Shown here piece by piece: positions 29,102 through 37,412 of a stretch of 64,000 bases of DNA. A program made the position numbers and the translations under genes. The notes below the pieces were generated by a model that saw only the letters and a list, made by a program, of their open reading frames with translations, searched no databases and was not told where the DNA came from. Source of the DNA: Sulfitobacter sp. THAF37. GTDB taxonomy: Bacteria; Pseudomonadota; Alphaproteobacteria; Rhodobacterales; Rhodobacteraceae. The first letter of the stretch is position 1, and each line of letters starts with the position of its first letter. Location of the stretch: assembly GCF_009363555.1 (NCBI RefSeq), contig NZ_CP045372.1:1995501-2059500 (forward strand), read 5' to 3'.

Positions 29102-30651
29102 CACACTTTCCTTTCAGCATCCGCCCAATAGGCATCGCGCACCTTGCGCCGGACGATCTTGCCATTGGGATTTCGGGGAAGTTCCTGCGTGAAGTCGAAA
29201 CTGCGCGGACGTTTGAAGCCAGGCAGGTTTTCGCGGCAGAAGGTTTCAAGAACGTCCCCAGAAACGTCCGCGCCGTCCTTGGTGACGACCACGGCCTTCA
29301 CGGCCTCGCCCCATTCGCGATCCGGCACGCCGACCACAGCGACTTCGAAGACGGCGGGATGGCTATAGAGAACCTTTTCAACCTCGGACGGATAAACGTT
29401 GAAACCGCCGGAAATGATCATGTCCTTCTTGCGGTCGACGATGAACATATAGCCCTCGTCGTCCTGTGTCGCGACGTCGCCGGTGTGGTACGCGCCGTCC
29501 TTGAGCACCTCTTCCGACAGCTCCGGCGCGCCCCAGTAGCCCTGCATGATATCGGGGCCGCGCACGACGATTTCGCCCGCTTCGCCCAGCTCGCATTCGC
29601 TGCCGTCTTCGCGCAGGATGCGGACATCGTTGTCGAAATAGCTGCGGCCGCAGCTGGCAAGTCGGCTGCGATCCCCAGCCAGCGCATCGACATGATCCTG
29701 AGCGGTCAGCACGGTGATGGTCGAGGTCGTCTCGCCTGCTCCATAACCTTGCGACAAGATGGGGCCAAAGGTCTCCATTGCTTCGGCGACGACAGATGGG
29801 GCCATGGGCGCCGCACCATAGATAACGCTGGTCAGGCTCGACAGGTCATGCTTCGGAACCTCCCCCGAGGCGAGGATGCGCGACACCATCGTGGGGACAA
29901 GGAACACGCGGTTGATCCGTTCTTTTTCGATCGTTGCCAGGAACTCCGAGATGTCGAACCGGTCGAACAGGACATTGCATCCGCCCATGTAGAGCGTCGG
30001 CAGAATCGACATGCCAGAGGCATGGGTGATCGGTCCGACATGCCCCATAGTCGTGCCAATGCCGCCGTCGCCACCGGGCCGGACAAGCTGTTTGCGCAGC
30101 AGCGCGGCCCGGTTGCCATAGCTTTGCATCGCAGCCTTCAGGACACCCGAGGACCCTGACGTATAGTGCAAAACGGCAAGATCGCTGTCCTGTGTTTCCA
30201 GACTTTCAAACCCGGTTTTGCCAAGCTCTAGAATGTCGGAGTAGAGGACATCTCCCGCATCGCCCGAGATCGCCACGATCTTTTTCAGGCGCGGCATCTG
30301 GTCCCGACGCTCGGCCAAATCGGCGGCGTGCTTCGGTCCAGCGATGACCACTTCGGCGTGGCTGTCGTTGATGACATGCACGGATTCCTCGGCAGACAGG
30401 CGCGCGTTCACCGGGACCTTCACGAAGGCACCCCTGTAGCAGGCGATTTCGGTGGCCAGGATCTCGACGCAGTTCGGCGCCTGCATCGCGACATGTGTTC
30501 CCGCCGGGAACCCCGCGGCCATCAGGCCGGTCGCCAGACGGCTGGTTTCTGCATCAAGCTGTGCAAAGTTCAGCCGCCGGGTCTTGTCCACCGCAGCCTT
30601 GGCATTCGGCCAATAACGTGCAGAACGCTGCACGACTCGTCCCAAATTCAT
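29101..30651 (-). CDS. AMP-dependent acyl-CoA synthetase
   Basis: A 516-residue ANL-superfamily ligase that activates a carboxylic acid to its CoA thioester via an acyl-AMP. The P-loop motif is LHYTSGSSGVLKAAMQS. The A5 motif is SQGYGAGETTSTITVLTA; YHTGDVATQDDEGYMFIVDRKKD and the C-terminal lysine NPNGKIVRRKVRDAYW are also present. GGAGGAG lies just before ATG 30651. First gene of the operon, divergent from the LysR gene. The acid substrate is unknown. Confidence 0.93.
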   Translation of the reverse strand: MNLGRVVQRSARYWPNAKAAVDKTRRLNFAQLDAETSRLATGLMAAGFPAGTHVAMQAPNCVEILATEIACYRGAFVKVPVNARLSAEESVHVINDSHAEVVIAGPKHAADLAERRDQMPRLKKIVAISGDAGDVLYSDILELGKTGFESLETQDSDLAVLHYTSGSSGVLKAAMQSYGNRAALLRKQLVRPGGDGGIGTTMGHVGPITHASGMSILPTLYMGGCNVLFDRFDISEFLATIEKERINRVFLVPTMVSRILASGEVPKHDLSSLTSVIYGAAPMAPSVVAEAMETFGPILSQGYGAGETTSTITVLTAQDHVDALAGDRSRLASCGRSYFDNDVRILREDGSECELGEAGEIVVRGPDIMQGYWGAPELSEEVLKDGAYHTGDVATQDDEGYMFIVDRKKDMIISGGFNVYPSEVEKVLYSHPAVFEVAVVGVPDREWGEAVKAVVVTKDGADVSGDVLETFCRENLPGFKRPRSFDFTQELPRNPNGKIVRRKVRDAYWADAERKV

Positions 30652-30699
30652 CGGTCTCCTCCCGAATATGTCTCAGGGCAAACTATCCCCGGCTCTGGC

Positions 30700-30718
30700 T
30701 ATTACCGAAAAACAGTTT
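30700..30718 (+). promoter_or_regulatory. Candidate LysR operator, copy 1
   Basis: TATTACCGAAAAACAGTTT lies in the 113-base gap between the divergent ligase and LysR genes. A similar 19-mer (15 of 19 bases) occurs at 31751-31769 upstream of the transporter operon. A repeat flanking both units controlled by one LysR gene is what a shared operator would look like; binding is inferred. Confidence 0.4.
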
Positions 30719-30764
30719 GCGTCTGGCCTCTATACGGTTTTGATATCGCGAGAGGAGAGAGGTT

Positions 30765-31712
30765 ATGAATTCAAGGCAACTTCAGTATTTCGAAGCCGTC
30801 CTGCGGGAGGGTGGATTTTCCGCCGCATCAAGACGGTTGAACGTGGCCCAGCCAGCGCTTTCGGGGCATATCGCTGCCCTTGAGGCAGAACTTGGCGTGA
30901 AACTCTTTGAACGTACGAACAAGGGGGTTACGCCCACCTCGGCAGGTATCCGGCTTGGCCAGCACGCCGAAGCGATCCTAAGACAACTGGAGGCTGCCAC
31001 CGCGGATGTAAGCGGCGGTCAAGACAGCCCTAGCGGAGAAGTCATGGTCGCGTTGCCGCTGACCGCCGCTTATCTGCTCTCCGCTCCGATGTATGAACGC
31101 GTTGCGCGCGAACTGCCGCGGGTGAACCTTCGCATCGTCGAAGGCCTGAGCTTTGAGAGCGGCGACATCATGTCCTCCGGTCGCGGAGACCTGGGGCTGG
31201 TGCCCAATGCAGCCGACCTGCCCAACCTCGAGTCCGTCACTCTATTTCAGGAGAACCTATACCTCGTTGGAAAGTGGGACGGAAAATCACCTCGCATCGG
31301 CGAGGTGCCTCTGAGCAGCATGCCCGACTATCCTCTCATTCAGACCCACAAACGTGTCGTTCTTCGCCGGGCTATCGAGGAGCTTGCCGCGTCACAGGGG
31401 GTGCGTCTGAATACAACTTTCGAGATCACCGGTTTGCATGTGCTGTATTCATTGCTGGAGGCCGGTCTTGGGTATGCCATCATGAACTGGGCGTTGCTCG
31501 GCAGTCGGTGGGACATGAACGTCCTGGCCGCCTGGAAGATTGTCGAGCCGGAAGCAAAGCGCACCATTTCGCTCACTTGGCCGCGAAATCGGCCGATGAC
31601 GGACGCGGTGCGCGCTGTTCGGCGCATTCTTGTTGAAGTCTTGCGTGAGGTCGTCATGGATGGCCGGTGGCCTGCCAGCGACGTCGCCTTACACGACGAC
31701 AGCTGGCTATAG
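30765..31712 (+). CDS. LysR family transcriptional regulator
   Basis: A 315-residue LTTR. The N-terminal winged helix-turn-helix is MNSRQLQYFEAVLREGGFSA then RRLNVAQPALSGHIAALEAELG, and the effector-binding domain starts at about residue 90 (GEVMVALPLTAAYLL). It resembles the NAC/CbbR-like branch. Divergent from the acyl-CoA ligase operon and just upstream of the tctCBA-like genes, so it likely controls both in response to the transported acid or a CoA derivative. Confidence 0.9.
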   Translation: MNSRQLQYFEAVLREGGFSAASRRLNVAQPALSGHIAALEAELGVKLFERTNKGVTPTSAGIRLGQHAEAILRQLEAATADVSGGQDSPSGEVMVALPLTAAYLLSAPMYERVARELPRVNLRIVEGLSFESGDIMSSGRGDLGLVPNAADLPNLESVTLFQENLYLVGKWDGKSPRIGEVPLSSMPDYPLIQTHKRVVLRRAIEELAASQGVRLNTTFEITGLHVLYSLLEAGLGYAIMNWALLGSRWDMNVLAAWKIVEPEAKRTISLTWPRNRPMTDAVRAVRRILVEVLREVVMDGRWPASDVALHDDSWL

Positions 31713-31750
31713 TGTCAATGTATAGCTGGCATGTTGAACCTGTATTTTGG

Positions 31751-31769
31751 TATTGCCGAAAGCCTGTTT
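31751..31769 (+). promoter_or_regulatory. Candidate LysR operator, copy 2
   Basis: TATTGCCGAAAGCCTGTTT, about 35 bases before the transporter gene start. It matches the copy at 30700-30718 in 15 of 19 positions. The GAGG ribosome site follows it closely, so the promoter must overlap or precede it. Confidence 0.4.
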
Positions 31770-31804
31770 TACCGTGAAGGCCACTTGCAAGGAGGAGGCA
31801 AGAA

Positions 31805-32758
31805 ATGACCCAATTGAAATTCTCAGGCGCAATGCGCCGTGTCGCAACCGCGCTGACCCTTGGCCTTGTGGCCACCCCGGCATTCGCAGATTTCCCCGAA
31901 AAACCCGTGACCGTTCTTGTCGGATTCGGCGCAGGCGGCGGCACCGACACCCTGGCCCGGCTGATCGGCAAAGAGGCCGAGGCAGCACTTGGCCAGCCTG
32001 TCGTGATCGAAAACGTCCCGGGTGGTGGCGGCGTCGTCGCCGCGACGAAGCTGATGACCGCCGAACCCGATGGCTACACCATCGGCATGGCCGTGACATC
32101 GACGTTTTCCTACGCGCCGCTGGCCTCGGACAGTGTCAAATACGACGCGGATACCTTTGATTACCTGACCTCGGCAGCAAAGCTTCAGAACGCCGTCGTG
32201 GCGGGCAAGGACTCGCCCTTTAACACGTGGGAAGATGTTGTCGCTGCCGGCAAGGGTGGACAGAAGATCTCGTTCGGGTCGTCGTCCCCGGCTGTGAACC
32301 TGATGATGGGTTACGTTGCCGCGCAGGACGGTTACGAAATGAAGATCGTCCCGACCAAGGGCGGCGCGGAAATCATGAAGGACGTGATGGGTGGCCACAT
32401 TGACATGGGCTGGAGCGCCGGTATCCACCAGCGGTTCGGCGAAGATGTAAAAGTGCTTGTCGCGGCTGGCAACGATCGTCTGGTCGGCTCGTCTGACGTA
32501 CCGACCTTCAAGGAATCGGGTTACGATATCGGCGACGACACCTACTTCCTGTTCTTCGCGCCCAAAGGCATTCCCGAAGACGTGTTCCAGAAATTGTACG
32601 ACGCCTTCTCGAGCGGCGCGAAAAACGCTGACGTAGTCTCGATGGTTGAAGGCAAGATGGGCTTCCCATCAACGGTCTTGACCCCGGACGAACTGCGCGA
32701 AAACGTCGCGAACTCTTCGGCGATTTACGAAAAGCTGATCGCCGCAGCCGGCAACTGA
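31805..32758 (+). CDS. Tripartite tricarboxylate transporter substrate-binding protein (TctC family)
   Basis: A 317-residue periplasmic binding protein of the TctC/Bug family. The signal peptide ends near VATPAFA, followed by DFPEKPVTVLVGFGAGGGTD, the family's typical first strand and loop, then VIENVPGGGGVVAATKL. GGAGGAGG precedes the ATG. It is encoded directly before the TctB and TctA homologues, forming the complete tripartite system. Ligand unknown; the neighbouring CoA-activation genes point to a carboxylic acid. Confidence 0.92.
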   Translation: MTQLKFSGAMRRVATALTLGLVATPAFADFPEKPVTVLVGFGAGGGTDTLARLIGKEAEAALGQPVVIENVPGGGGVVAATKLMTAEPDGYTIGMAVTSTFSYAPLASDSVKYDADTFDYLTSAAKLQNAVVAGKDSPFNTWEDVVAAGKGGQKISFGSSSPAVNLMMGYVAAQDGYEMKIVPTKGGAEIMKDVMGGHIDMGWSAGIHQRFGEDVKVLVAAGNDRLVGSSDVPTFKESGYDIGDDTYFLFFAPKGIPEDVFQKLYDAFSSGAKNADVVSMVEGKMGFPSTVLTPDELRENVANSSAIYEKLIAAAGN

Positions 32759-32766
32759 GACCTCAG

Positions 32767-33216
32767 ATGACCTTGCGCATCTTCGAAGCACTCGTGGGGG
32801 CCGGCGTAACGCTGCTGGCCCTTGTGATCTGGCTCTGGGGCATTCCGGCCTGGGTCGAACCCAATGATTTTGTCACCGTTGCCCCGGACCTGATGCCGCG
32901 CGTCGCGGTCGGCGCGATCGGAGCGCTTGGTGCGATGATGTGCCTGCATCGGCTTTTTCTGGAACCGGACCGCACAAGCCCGGCTCCGATCAACCCCAAA
33001 GCAACGCTGCTGACCGTGATCGTGCTGGCCCTGTTCGCCGTCACAGTCACCCTGATGCTGACGGTCGGTTACCTTGTCGGTGGCGTCTTCATCACAGGCG
33101 CGCTGACCATCTTCATGGGCCAGCGGTCGTGGTGGGCGATCTTACTCACCGCCGTGTGCCCGCCGCTCCTTCTCTGGGGCTTTTTCGAAATCCTGCTGGG
33201 CATACCGCTGCCCTGA
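32767..33216 (+). CDS. Tripartite tricarboxylate transporter small membrane subunit (TctB family)
   Basis: A 149-residue inner-membrane protein with about four hydrophobic segments, eight bases after the TctC-like stop. Size, topology and position between TctC and TctA homologues identify it as TctB. Sequence conservation in this subunit is low, so context carries most of the weight. Confidence 0.85.
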   Translation: MTLRIFEALVGAGVTLLALVIWLWGIPAWVEPNDFVTVAPDLMPRVAVGAIGALGAMMCLHRLFLEPDRTSPAPINPKATLLTVIVLALFAVTVTLMLTVGYLVGGVFITGALTIFMGQRSWWAILLTAVCPPLLLWGFFEILLGIPLP

Positions 33217-33242
33217 TCGGGCCCGCCAAAACAGGTGCAGCC

Positions 33243-34748
33243 ATGCTAGACATTGTCATAACTGCCTTCTCCGACGCGTTCACCGCCCAGACCCTAATCC
33301 TTATTGTCTCGGGCGTTTTCATCGGCCAGTTCTTCGGGGCGATCCCTGGATTGTCGGCGCTAACTGCCATCGCCATCGCCGTGCCGCTCACCTACTATTT
33401 CACACCCGTGGGCGCGCTGGCCTTCCTTGTGTCAATCAACAAGGGCGGCACCGTCGGCGGCTCTGTCTCTGCCATCCTGATGAACACCCCCGGCACGCCC
33501 GAAGCGGCCGCGACCGCCTTTGACGGCCACCCGCTGGCCAAACAGGGTAAAGGACTAAAGGCCCTGAAGATGGCGCTGTTTTCGTCGGTGACCGGCGACA
33601 CGCTGTCCGATTTTGTCCTCTTCGCCGTCTCTGCACCGCTGGCCCTGATTGCCATCAAGATGGGCCCGACCGAAATGCTGTCCGTTATCGTCTTCGCCCT
33701 GACGATCATCGCCAGCCTTGTGGGCCGGTCGATGTTCAAAGGCCTGATCGCGGCTTTCCTCGGCCTGCTTCTGGCCACCGTCGGGCTAGACCCCGAAGGC
33801 GGCACCAGCCGGTTCATCTTTGGCATGCCGGACCTAATGGACGGACTGCCGATTTCCGCGGTCGGCATCGGTGTGCTGGCCATGGCCGAGGTGCTGCGCC
33901 AGCTGGTCATGCTGCGCGGCGCGGCGGGAGACAGCCACCTGCCCCTCAGCTCTGAACGGCCTGAGGACAAGGGCCTTAGCTGGGCCGAATATCGGGGCAC
34001 CCTGCGCACCATTCTGCGCTCGGCCACCATCGGGACCGGGATCGGCGCCTTACCCGGCATCGGGTCCAGCGCCGCGGCCTTCATCGGCTACAACGCGGCA
34101 ATCCGCGCTTCCAAAGACCCCAAGTCGTTCGGCAAGGGCAATATCGAAGGCGTCGCCGCGACCGAGGCAGCCAACTCTTCCGTCGTCGGCGCGAACTTCA
34201 TTCCACTGCTCTCGCTTGGCATTCCCGGCAACGTGGCGGCCGCGCTGATCCTTGGCGCCTTCATCGTGCACGGCATCCAGCCGGGACCGCATCTGATGAC
34301 CGACCAGGGGCGGCTGGTCTATGCCATGTTTGCGGCCATGGTGATTGCCAACGGCACCAACCTGATCCTGGGGTATTTTGGCCTAAGGGCCTTTGCCCTG
34401 GCCGCCCGCGCCCCCGCCATGGTCGTCTTTCCCACCATCGGTCTTGTCTGCCTGACCGGCGCCTTCCTGACCTCGGGCACCTTCGGCCTGCCGCTGGTCG
34501 TGGGCTTCGCGTTAATCGGCTACCTGATGCGCGCGCTGGATTTCTCCTTCGTGACTTTCATCATCGGTTTCGTGCTTGGGCCGAGTTTCGAGCTGTCTTT
34601 TCGGCAGACCGTCATCCTGGCGGATGGGGAAATCAGCTACCTATTCGACCGCCCGATTGCCCTAGTGATCTTCGGACTGGCCGCCTTCGCGTTGGCCCGG
34701 ACGGTTTGGCGCCACGTCGCCCATGCGCGGAAGCCAGCAAACACCTGA
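33243..34748 (+). CDS. Tripartite tricarboxylate transporter large permease (TctA family)
   Basis: A 501-residue inner-membrane permease with about ten or more hydrophobic segments. Family signatures: IGQFFGAIPGLSALTAIAIAVPLTYY near the N-terminus, NKGGTVGGSVSAILMNTPGTPEAAATAFDG, and the second repeat GIGALPGIGSSAAAFIGYNAA with LLSLGIPGNVAAALILGAF. ATG 33243 follows the TctB stop by 26 bases. It completes the secondary transporter. Confidence 0.94.
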   Translation: MLDIVITAFSDAFTAQTLILIVSGVFIGQFFGAIPGLSALTAIAIAVPLTYYFTPVGALAFLVSINKGGTVGGSVSAILMNTPGTPEAAATAFDGHPLAKQGKGLKALKMALFSSVTGDTLSDFVLFAVSAPLALIAIKMGPTEMLSVIVFALTIIASLVGRSMFKGLIAAFLGLLLATVGLDPEGGTSRFIFGMPDLMDGLPISAVGIGVLAMAEVLRQLVMLRGAAGDSHLPLSSERPEDKGLSWAEYRGTLRTILRSATIGTGIGALPGIGSSAAAFIGYNAAIRASKDPKSFGKGNIEGVAATEAANSSVVGANFIPLLSLGIPGNVAAALILGAFIVHGIQPGPHLMTDQGRLVYAMFAAMVIANGTNLILGYFGLRAFALAARAPAMVVFPTIGLVCLTGAFLTSGTFGLPLVVGFALIGYLMRALDFSFVTFIIGFVLGPSFELSFRQTVILADGEISYLFDRPIALVIFGLAAFALARTVWRHVAHARKPANT

Positions 34749-34776
34749 CTGACCAAAGACCAGCACAATAACCGAT

Positions 34777-35789
34777 TTGTTTACTGCGACGCTGCACGAG
34801 AAAACGCGCAAGGAAAACGCGGGCGTTGCAAGGCGCCTCCCGCTTGGTGATCAGGCTGATTTCGAACCGTCCCGCCGCGGTTTCATAGCCGCGATGCCAG
34901 AGGGCGGGATCAAGACCGGGACCGGATCCAAGTCATGGGACATTGCCGACTGGACTTTCCTGCAAAAAGACTGTCCCGCCACGGTCAATCCGTCCCTGTG
35001 GCGCCTGCACAGCTGAACGCAATTTCAGGACTTTTCGAAGTGACGGACGGCGTCTGGCAGGTGAGGGCCGCCGACTATGCCAACATGACGATTGTCCGGG
35101 GCGACACCGGCTGGATTGTTATCGCCCCTTTGTCAGTGGCGGAAACGTCGGCCGCAGCGCTCAAGCTGGTGTGCGATCATCTGGGCGACCGCCCCGTAAG
35201 TGCCATCCTGGTCACGCATTCCCATGCGGACCACTACGGTGGTCTTCAAGGCGTCATTGCCGACCCCTCTGCTCCACCGCCCATTTACGTCCCTGAAGGC
35301 TTTGAGGAGGCCGTCGCATCCGAAGGCGCCCTCGGGGAGGTGCCGATGCTGCGGCGGTCTATCTACCAATTCGGCGGCTTGCTGCGGTTTGGCCCCGAAG
35401 GGATGGTCGACGGCGGCGTCGGCAAGACTCTTGCACGAGGTCGCGCAACCTTCGCGACGCCGACAGAGCATATCTCGGAAACCGGCGAGGAACGCGTGAT
35501 CGACGGCGTGCGCTTCACGTTCTTAATGGCCAGCGGGACAGAGGCACCCGCCGAATTCGCCTTCTATTTGCCCGATCATCGTGTGCTCTGTATGGCCGAA
35601 GTCTGTAACCGCACGTTTCACAATCTTCTGCCCCCTCGCGGAGCCGAGATGCGGGACGGAAGGCTTTGGGCGCGGACCATCGACAAGGCGGTCGAGATGT
35701 TCGCCGACGACGCGGAGATCGTGATCAACGTCCATAATTGGCCGACCTTCGGCAACGTAGAACTAACGCGTTACCTCATCGAACGTTGA
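34777..35789 (+). pseudogene. Broken alkyl/aryl-sulfatase gene (SdsA1/BDS1 type)
   Basis: The N-terminal part (34777 to about 35010) reads ADFEPSRRGFIAAMPEGGIK and ends PATVNPSLWR. The expected continuation, QLNAISGLFEVTDGVWQVR, follows in another frame from about 35010, so one frameshift (loss of one base or gain of two) lies at about 35005-35012. The second part carries the zinc motif THSHADHYGG and further metallo-beta-lactamase-fold segments. It ends at NWPTFGNVELTRYLIER, where intact relatives of about 650 residues continue with a C-terminal dimer and SCP2-like domain. Both a frameshift and a C-terminal deletion are present, just before the recombinase gene. Confidence 0.82.
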
Positions 35790-35811
35790 AGATTTGTAAA
35801 TGGAGGCTGCC

Positions 35812-36465
35812 GTGGAAAAATTCGTGATCTATCGCCGAGTATCGACAAAGCGGCAGGGTGACAGCGGGCTGGGTCTTGAAGCCCAGGACCGCGACATTCG
35901 GATTTTCCTCAACAGCTATGCGGAAGTACCGTTCGAGGTGCTGGGTACGTTCACCGACGTTGAAAGCGGGTCGAAGGCGGATCGTCCTCAACTACAGGCG
36001 GCGATGCAACTTGCCCGACAAGAAGGCGCTGCAGTTCTGGTTGCAAAGCTTGACCGGATCAGTCGTTCGGTCGCGTTCATCGCTGGTCTGCTGGAAGATA
36101 AGCGCCTTAGCCTTCGTGTGGCTTCAATGCCGTATGCCGACAAGTTTCAGCTGCACATATACGCGGCCCTAGCGGAGCAGGAACGCGAGTTTATCAGTCG
36201 CCGGACAAAGGCAGCACTGGCAGAAGCAAGGGCGCGCGGCAAGGTTCTCGGCGGCTTGCGGAAGGGTACTGCCGAGCGCAATGCGGCAGCACGAGCTAAG
36301 GCAGATGCATTTGCCGAAAAAGTATTGCCGACGATCAGTGCCCGCAAGGAAGCAGGCGCAAGTCTGCAAGCTATCGCAGATGAGCTGAATGCGCTGGGCG
36401 TGGCCACTGCTAGAGGCGGCGCGTGGCATCCATCGACAGTGCGGAATGCCTTAGGTCGAAGCTAG
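35812..36465 (+). CDS. Serine recombinase (resolvase/invertase family)
   Basis: About 217 residues. The catalytic serine is in YRRVSTKRQGDSGLGLEAQ, with the conserved arginine region VAKLDRISRS and EQEREFISRRTKAALAEAR linking to a C-terminal helix-turn-helix (LQAIADELNALGVATARGG). GTG at 35812 has GGAGG five bases upstream and is preferred; an in-frame ATG at 35800 overlaps that ribosome site. Its position right after the truncated sulfatase gene suggests that a recombinase-linked insertion removed the sulfatase 3' end. Confidence 0.9.
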   Translation: MEKFVIYRRVSTKRQGDSGLGLEAQDRDIRIFLNSYAEVPFEVLGTFTDVESGSKADRPQLQAAMQLARQEGAAVLVAKLDRISRSVAFIAGLLEDKRLSLRVASMPYADKFQLHIYAALAEQEREFISRRTKAALAEARARGKVLGGLRKGTAERNAAARAKADAFAEKVLPTISARKEAGASLQAIADELNALGVATARGGAWHPSTVRNALGRS

Positions 36466-36602
36466 TCGCTACCTGGTAGGTAGAGAAGGTCGGCGCTGGT
36501 CAATCGACCCACCAACCTGACTGGTGGAGCGTGACAATCATCCGACACAAACGTCAGTTAATGTGCTAGGACGCAAGCATATTTTGAGGGTAGGAAGAAG
36601 TT

Positions 36603-36923
36603 ATGAAGATGCTGACCATGACGATCATGCTCGCAATCTTTCCTACAGGCTCACTGCCCCAGACTGATGTAGGTTGTATCGGCTCCAACGGTTACCGGCT
36701 CAATCCTAGGACAAACGAAATTGAGTACAATTCGATCCTGTGTGAGTTTGGTGATGCTGAGGCAACAACGCCAATCCCAATGAATGTCTTACGGCAGAAG
36801 TACATTGAGAGCCTATCAGGTGAGCTTAAAGAGCATGCCTTAGCAGTTGAGCGGAAGCGACAAGGCAATCCCAAAGAGGATTGGCAAAAGTTTCTCGATC
36901 AGACGGGGCGCTCGTTCGATTGA
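36603..36923 (+). CDS. Small exported hypothetical protein
   Basis: A 106-residue protein with a short hydrophobic N-terminus (KMLTMTIMLAIFPTGSLP) that looks like a signal peptide, then two cysteines (VGCIGSNGY and SILCEFG), possibly a disulfide. AGGAAG precedes the ATG. Codon use is less G+C-rich than the core genes. No domain recognised. Confidence 0.6.
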   Translation: MKMLTMTIMLAIFPTGSLPQTDVGCIGSNGYRLNPRTNEIEYNSILCEFGDAEATTPIPMNVLRQKYIESLSGELKEHALAVERKRQGNPKEDWQKFLDQTGRSFD

Positions 36924-37089
36924 TCCAGCCCACCTTGCTTCAAACTGCACATGTTACCATGACCGCAAGCTGAGCGGACTAGCATCGTATGAAGCTAGTT
37001 TCTCCCAAAGCGTCCTTCACAGAAGTTTGTCTGCAAGTTGGCTCGGTATCAAACGCAACCCGCTCGCTTTGCTTACATAGCGCTTACGC

Positions 37090-37112
37090 GGCGCGCGGTT
37101 TTCGCGCCTTTT
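37090..37112 (+). terminator. Rho-independent terminator
   Basis: GGCGCG (37090-37095) and CGCGCC (37103-37108) form a 6-bp G+C stem with a 7-base loop, followed by TTTT. It ends element A transcription just before the second tRNA-Cys fragment. Confidence 0.65.
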
Positions 37113-37136
37113 GTCTGCTAAGTCATTGAAAATGCT

Positions 37137-37184
37137 TGGAGGCGAGTGGGAGAATCGAACTCCTGTACACGGATTTGCAATCCG
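37137..37184 (-). repeat. Partial tRNA-Cys 3' half: attachment-site copy 2 (A/B junction)
   Basis: 48 bases that match the 3' part of the intact tRNA-Cys at 56362-56435, including CCA, T-arm and anticodon loop. The core TGTACACGGATTTGCA is at 37164-37179. The match ends just past the anticodon stem (…ATCCG). The flank TTGAAAAT just outside the CCA end is also shared with copies 3 and 4. The T-stem GGGAG/CTCCT is close to the intact gene. Confidence 0.93.
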
Positions 37185-37253
37185 GCAAAAAAGTGAAATA
37201 AATCAAAGGGTTTTTGTTTCAAATCTCCCCCGGACAGACAGTGAACTTAGCGA

Positions 37254-37269
37254 GAAAGTTTCAACCGCT
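37254..37269 (+). repeat. Candidate integrase arm site, left end of element B
   Basis: GAAAGTTTCAACCGCT, matched in 15 of 16 positions at 50640-50655 near the right end of the same element. TGTTTCAA is also found close by at both ends (37215-37222 and 50655-50662). Paired short repeats inside both ends fit arm-type binding sites of the element B integrase; inferred. Confidence 0.5.
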
Positions 37270-37302
37270 TTTCTGCGATCTCATCGTGTCCAGAAGCTAA
37301 AA

Positions 37303-37335
37303 GACCCTGTCGCAGCGGCAACTGCGAGCAGGGTC
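37303..37335. repeat. 33-base inverted repeat upstream of the mobilization genes
   Basis: GACCCTG-T-CGCAG pairs with CTGCG-A-GCAGGGTC across a 6-base loop, leaving only one unpaired base per arm side. There is no T-run. Its location 78 bases before the first gene of the replication/mobilization block makes it a candidate oriT or replication-origin hairpin, or an operator. Confidence 0.45.
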
Positions 37336-37412
37336 CAAATCAAAGAAGCCGGTCAGCTTCCCTCCATCCATACCACGCAAGCCGATGTCTCTGCAAACGC
37401 TGGAGACGGCGT

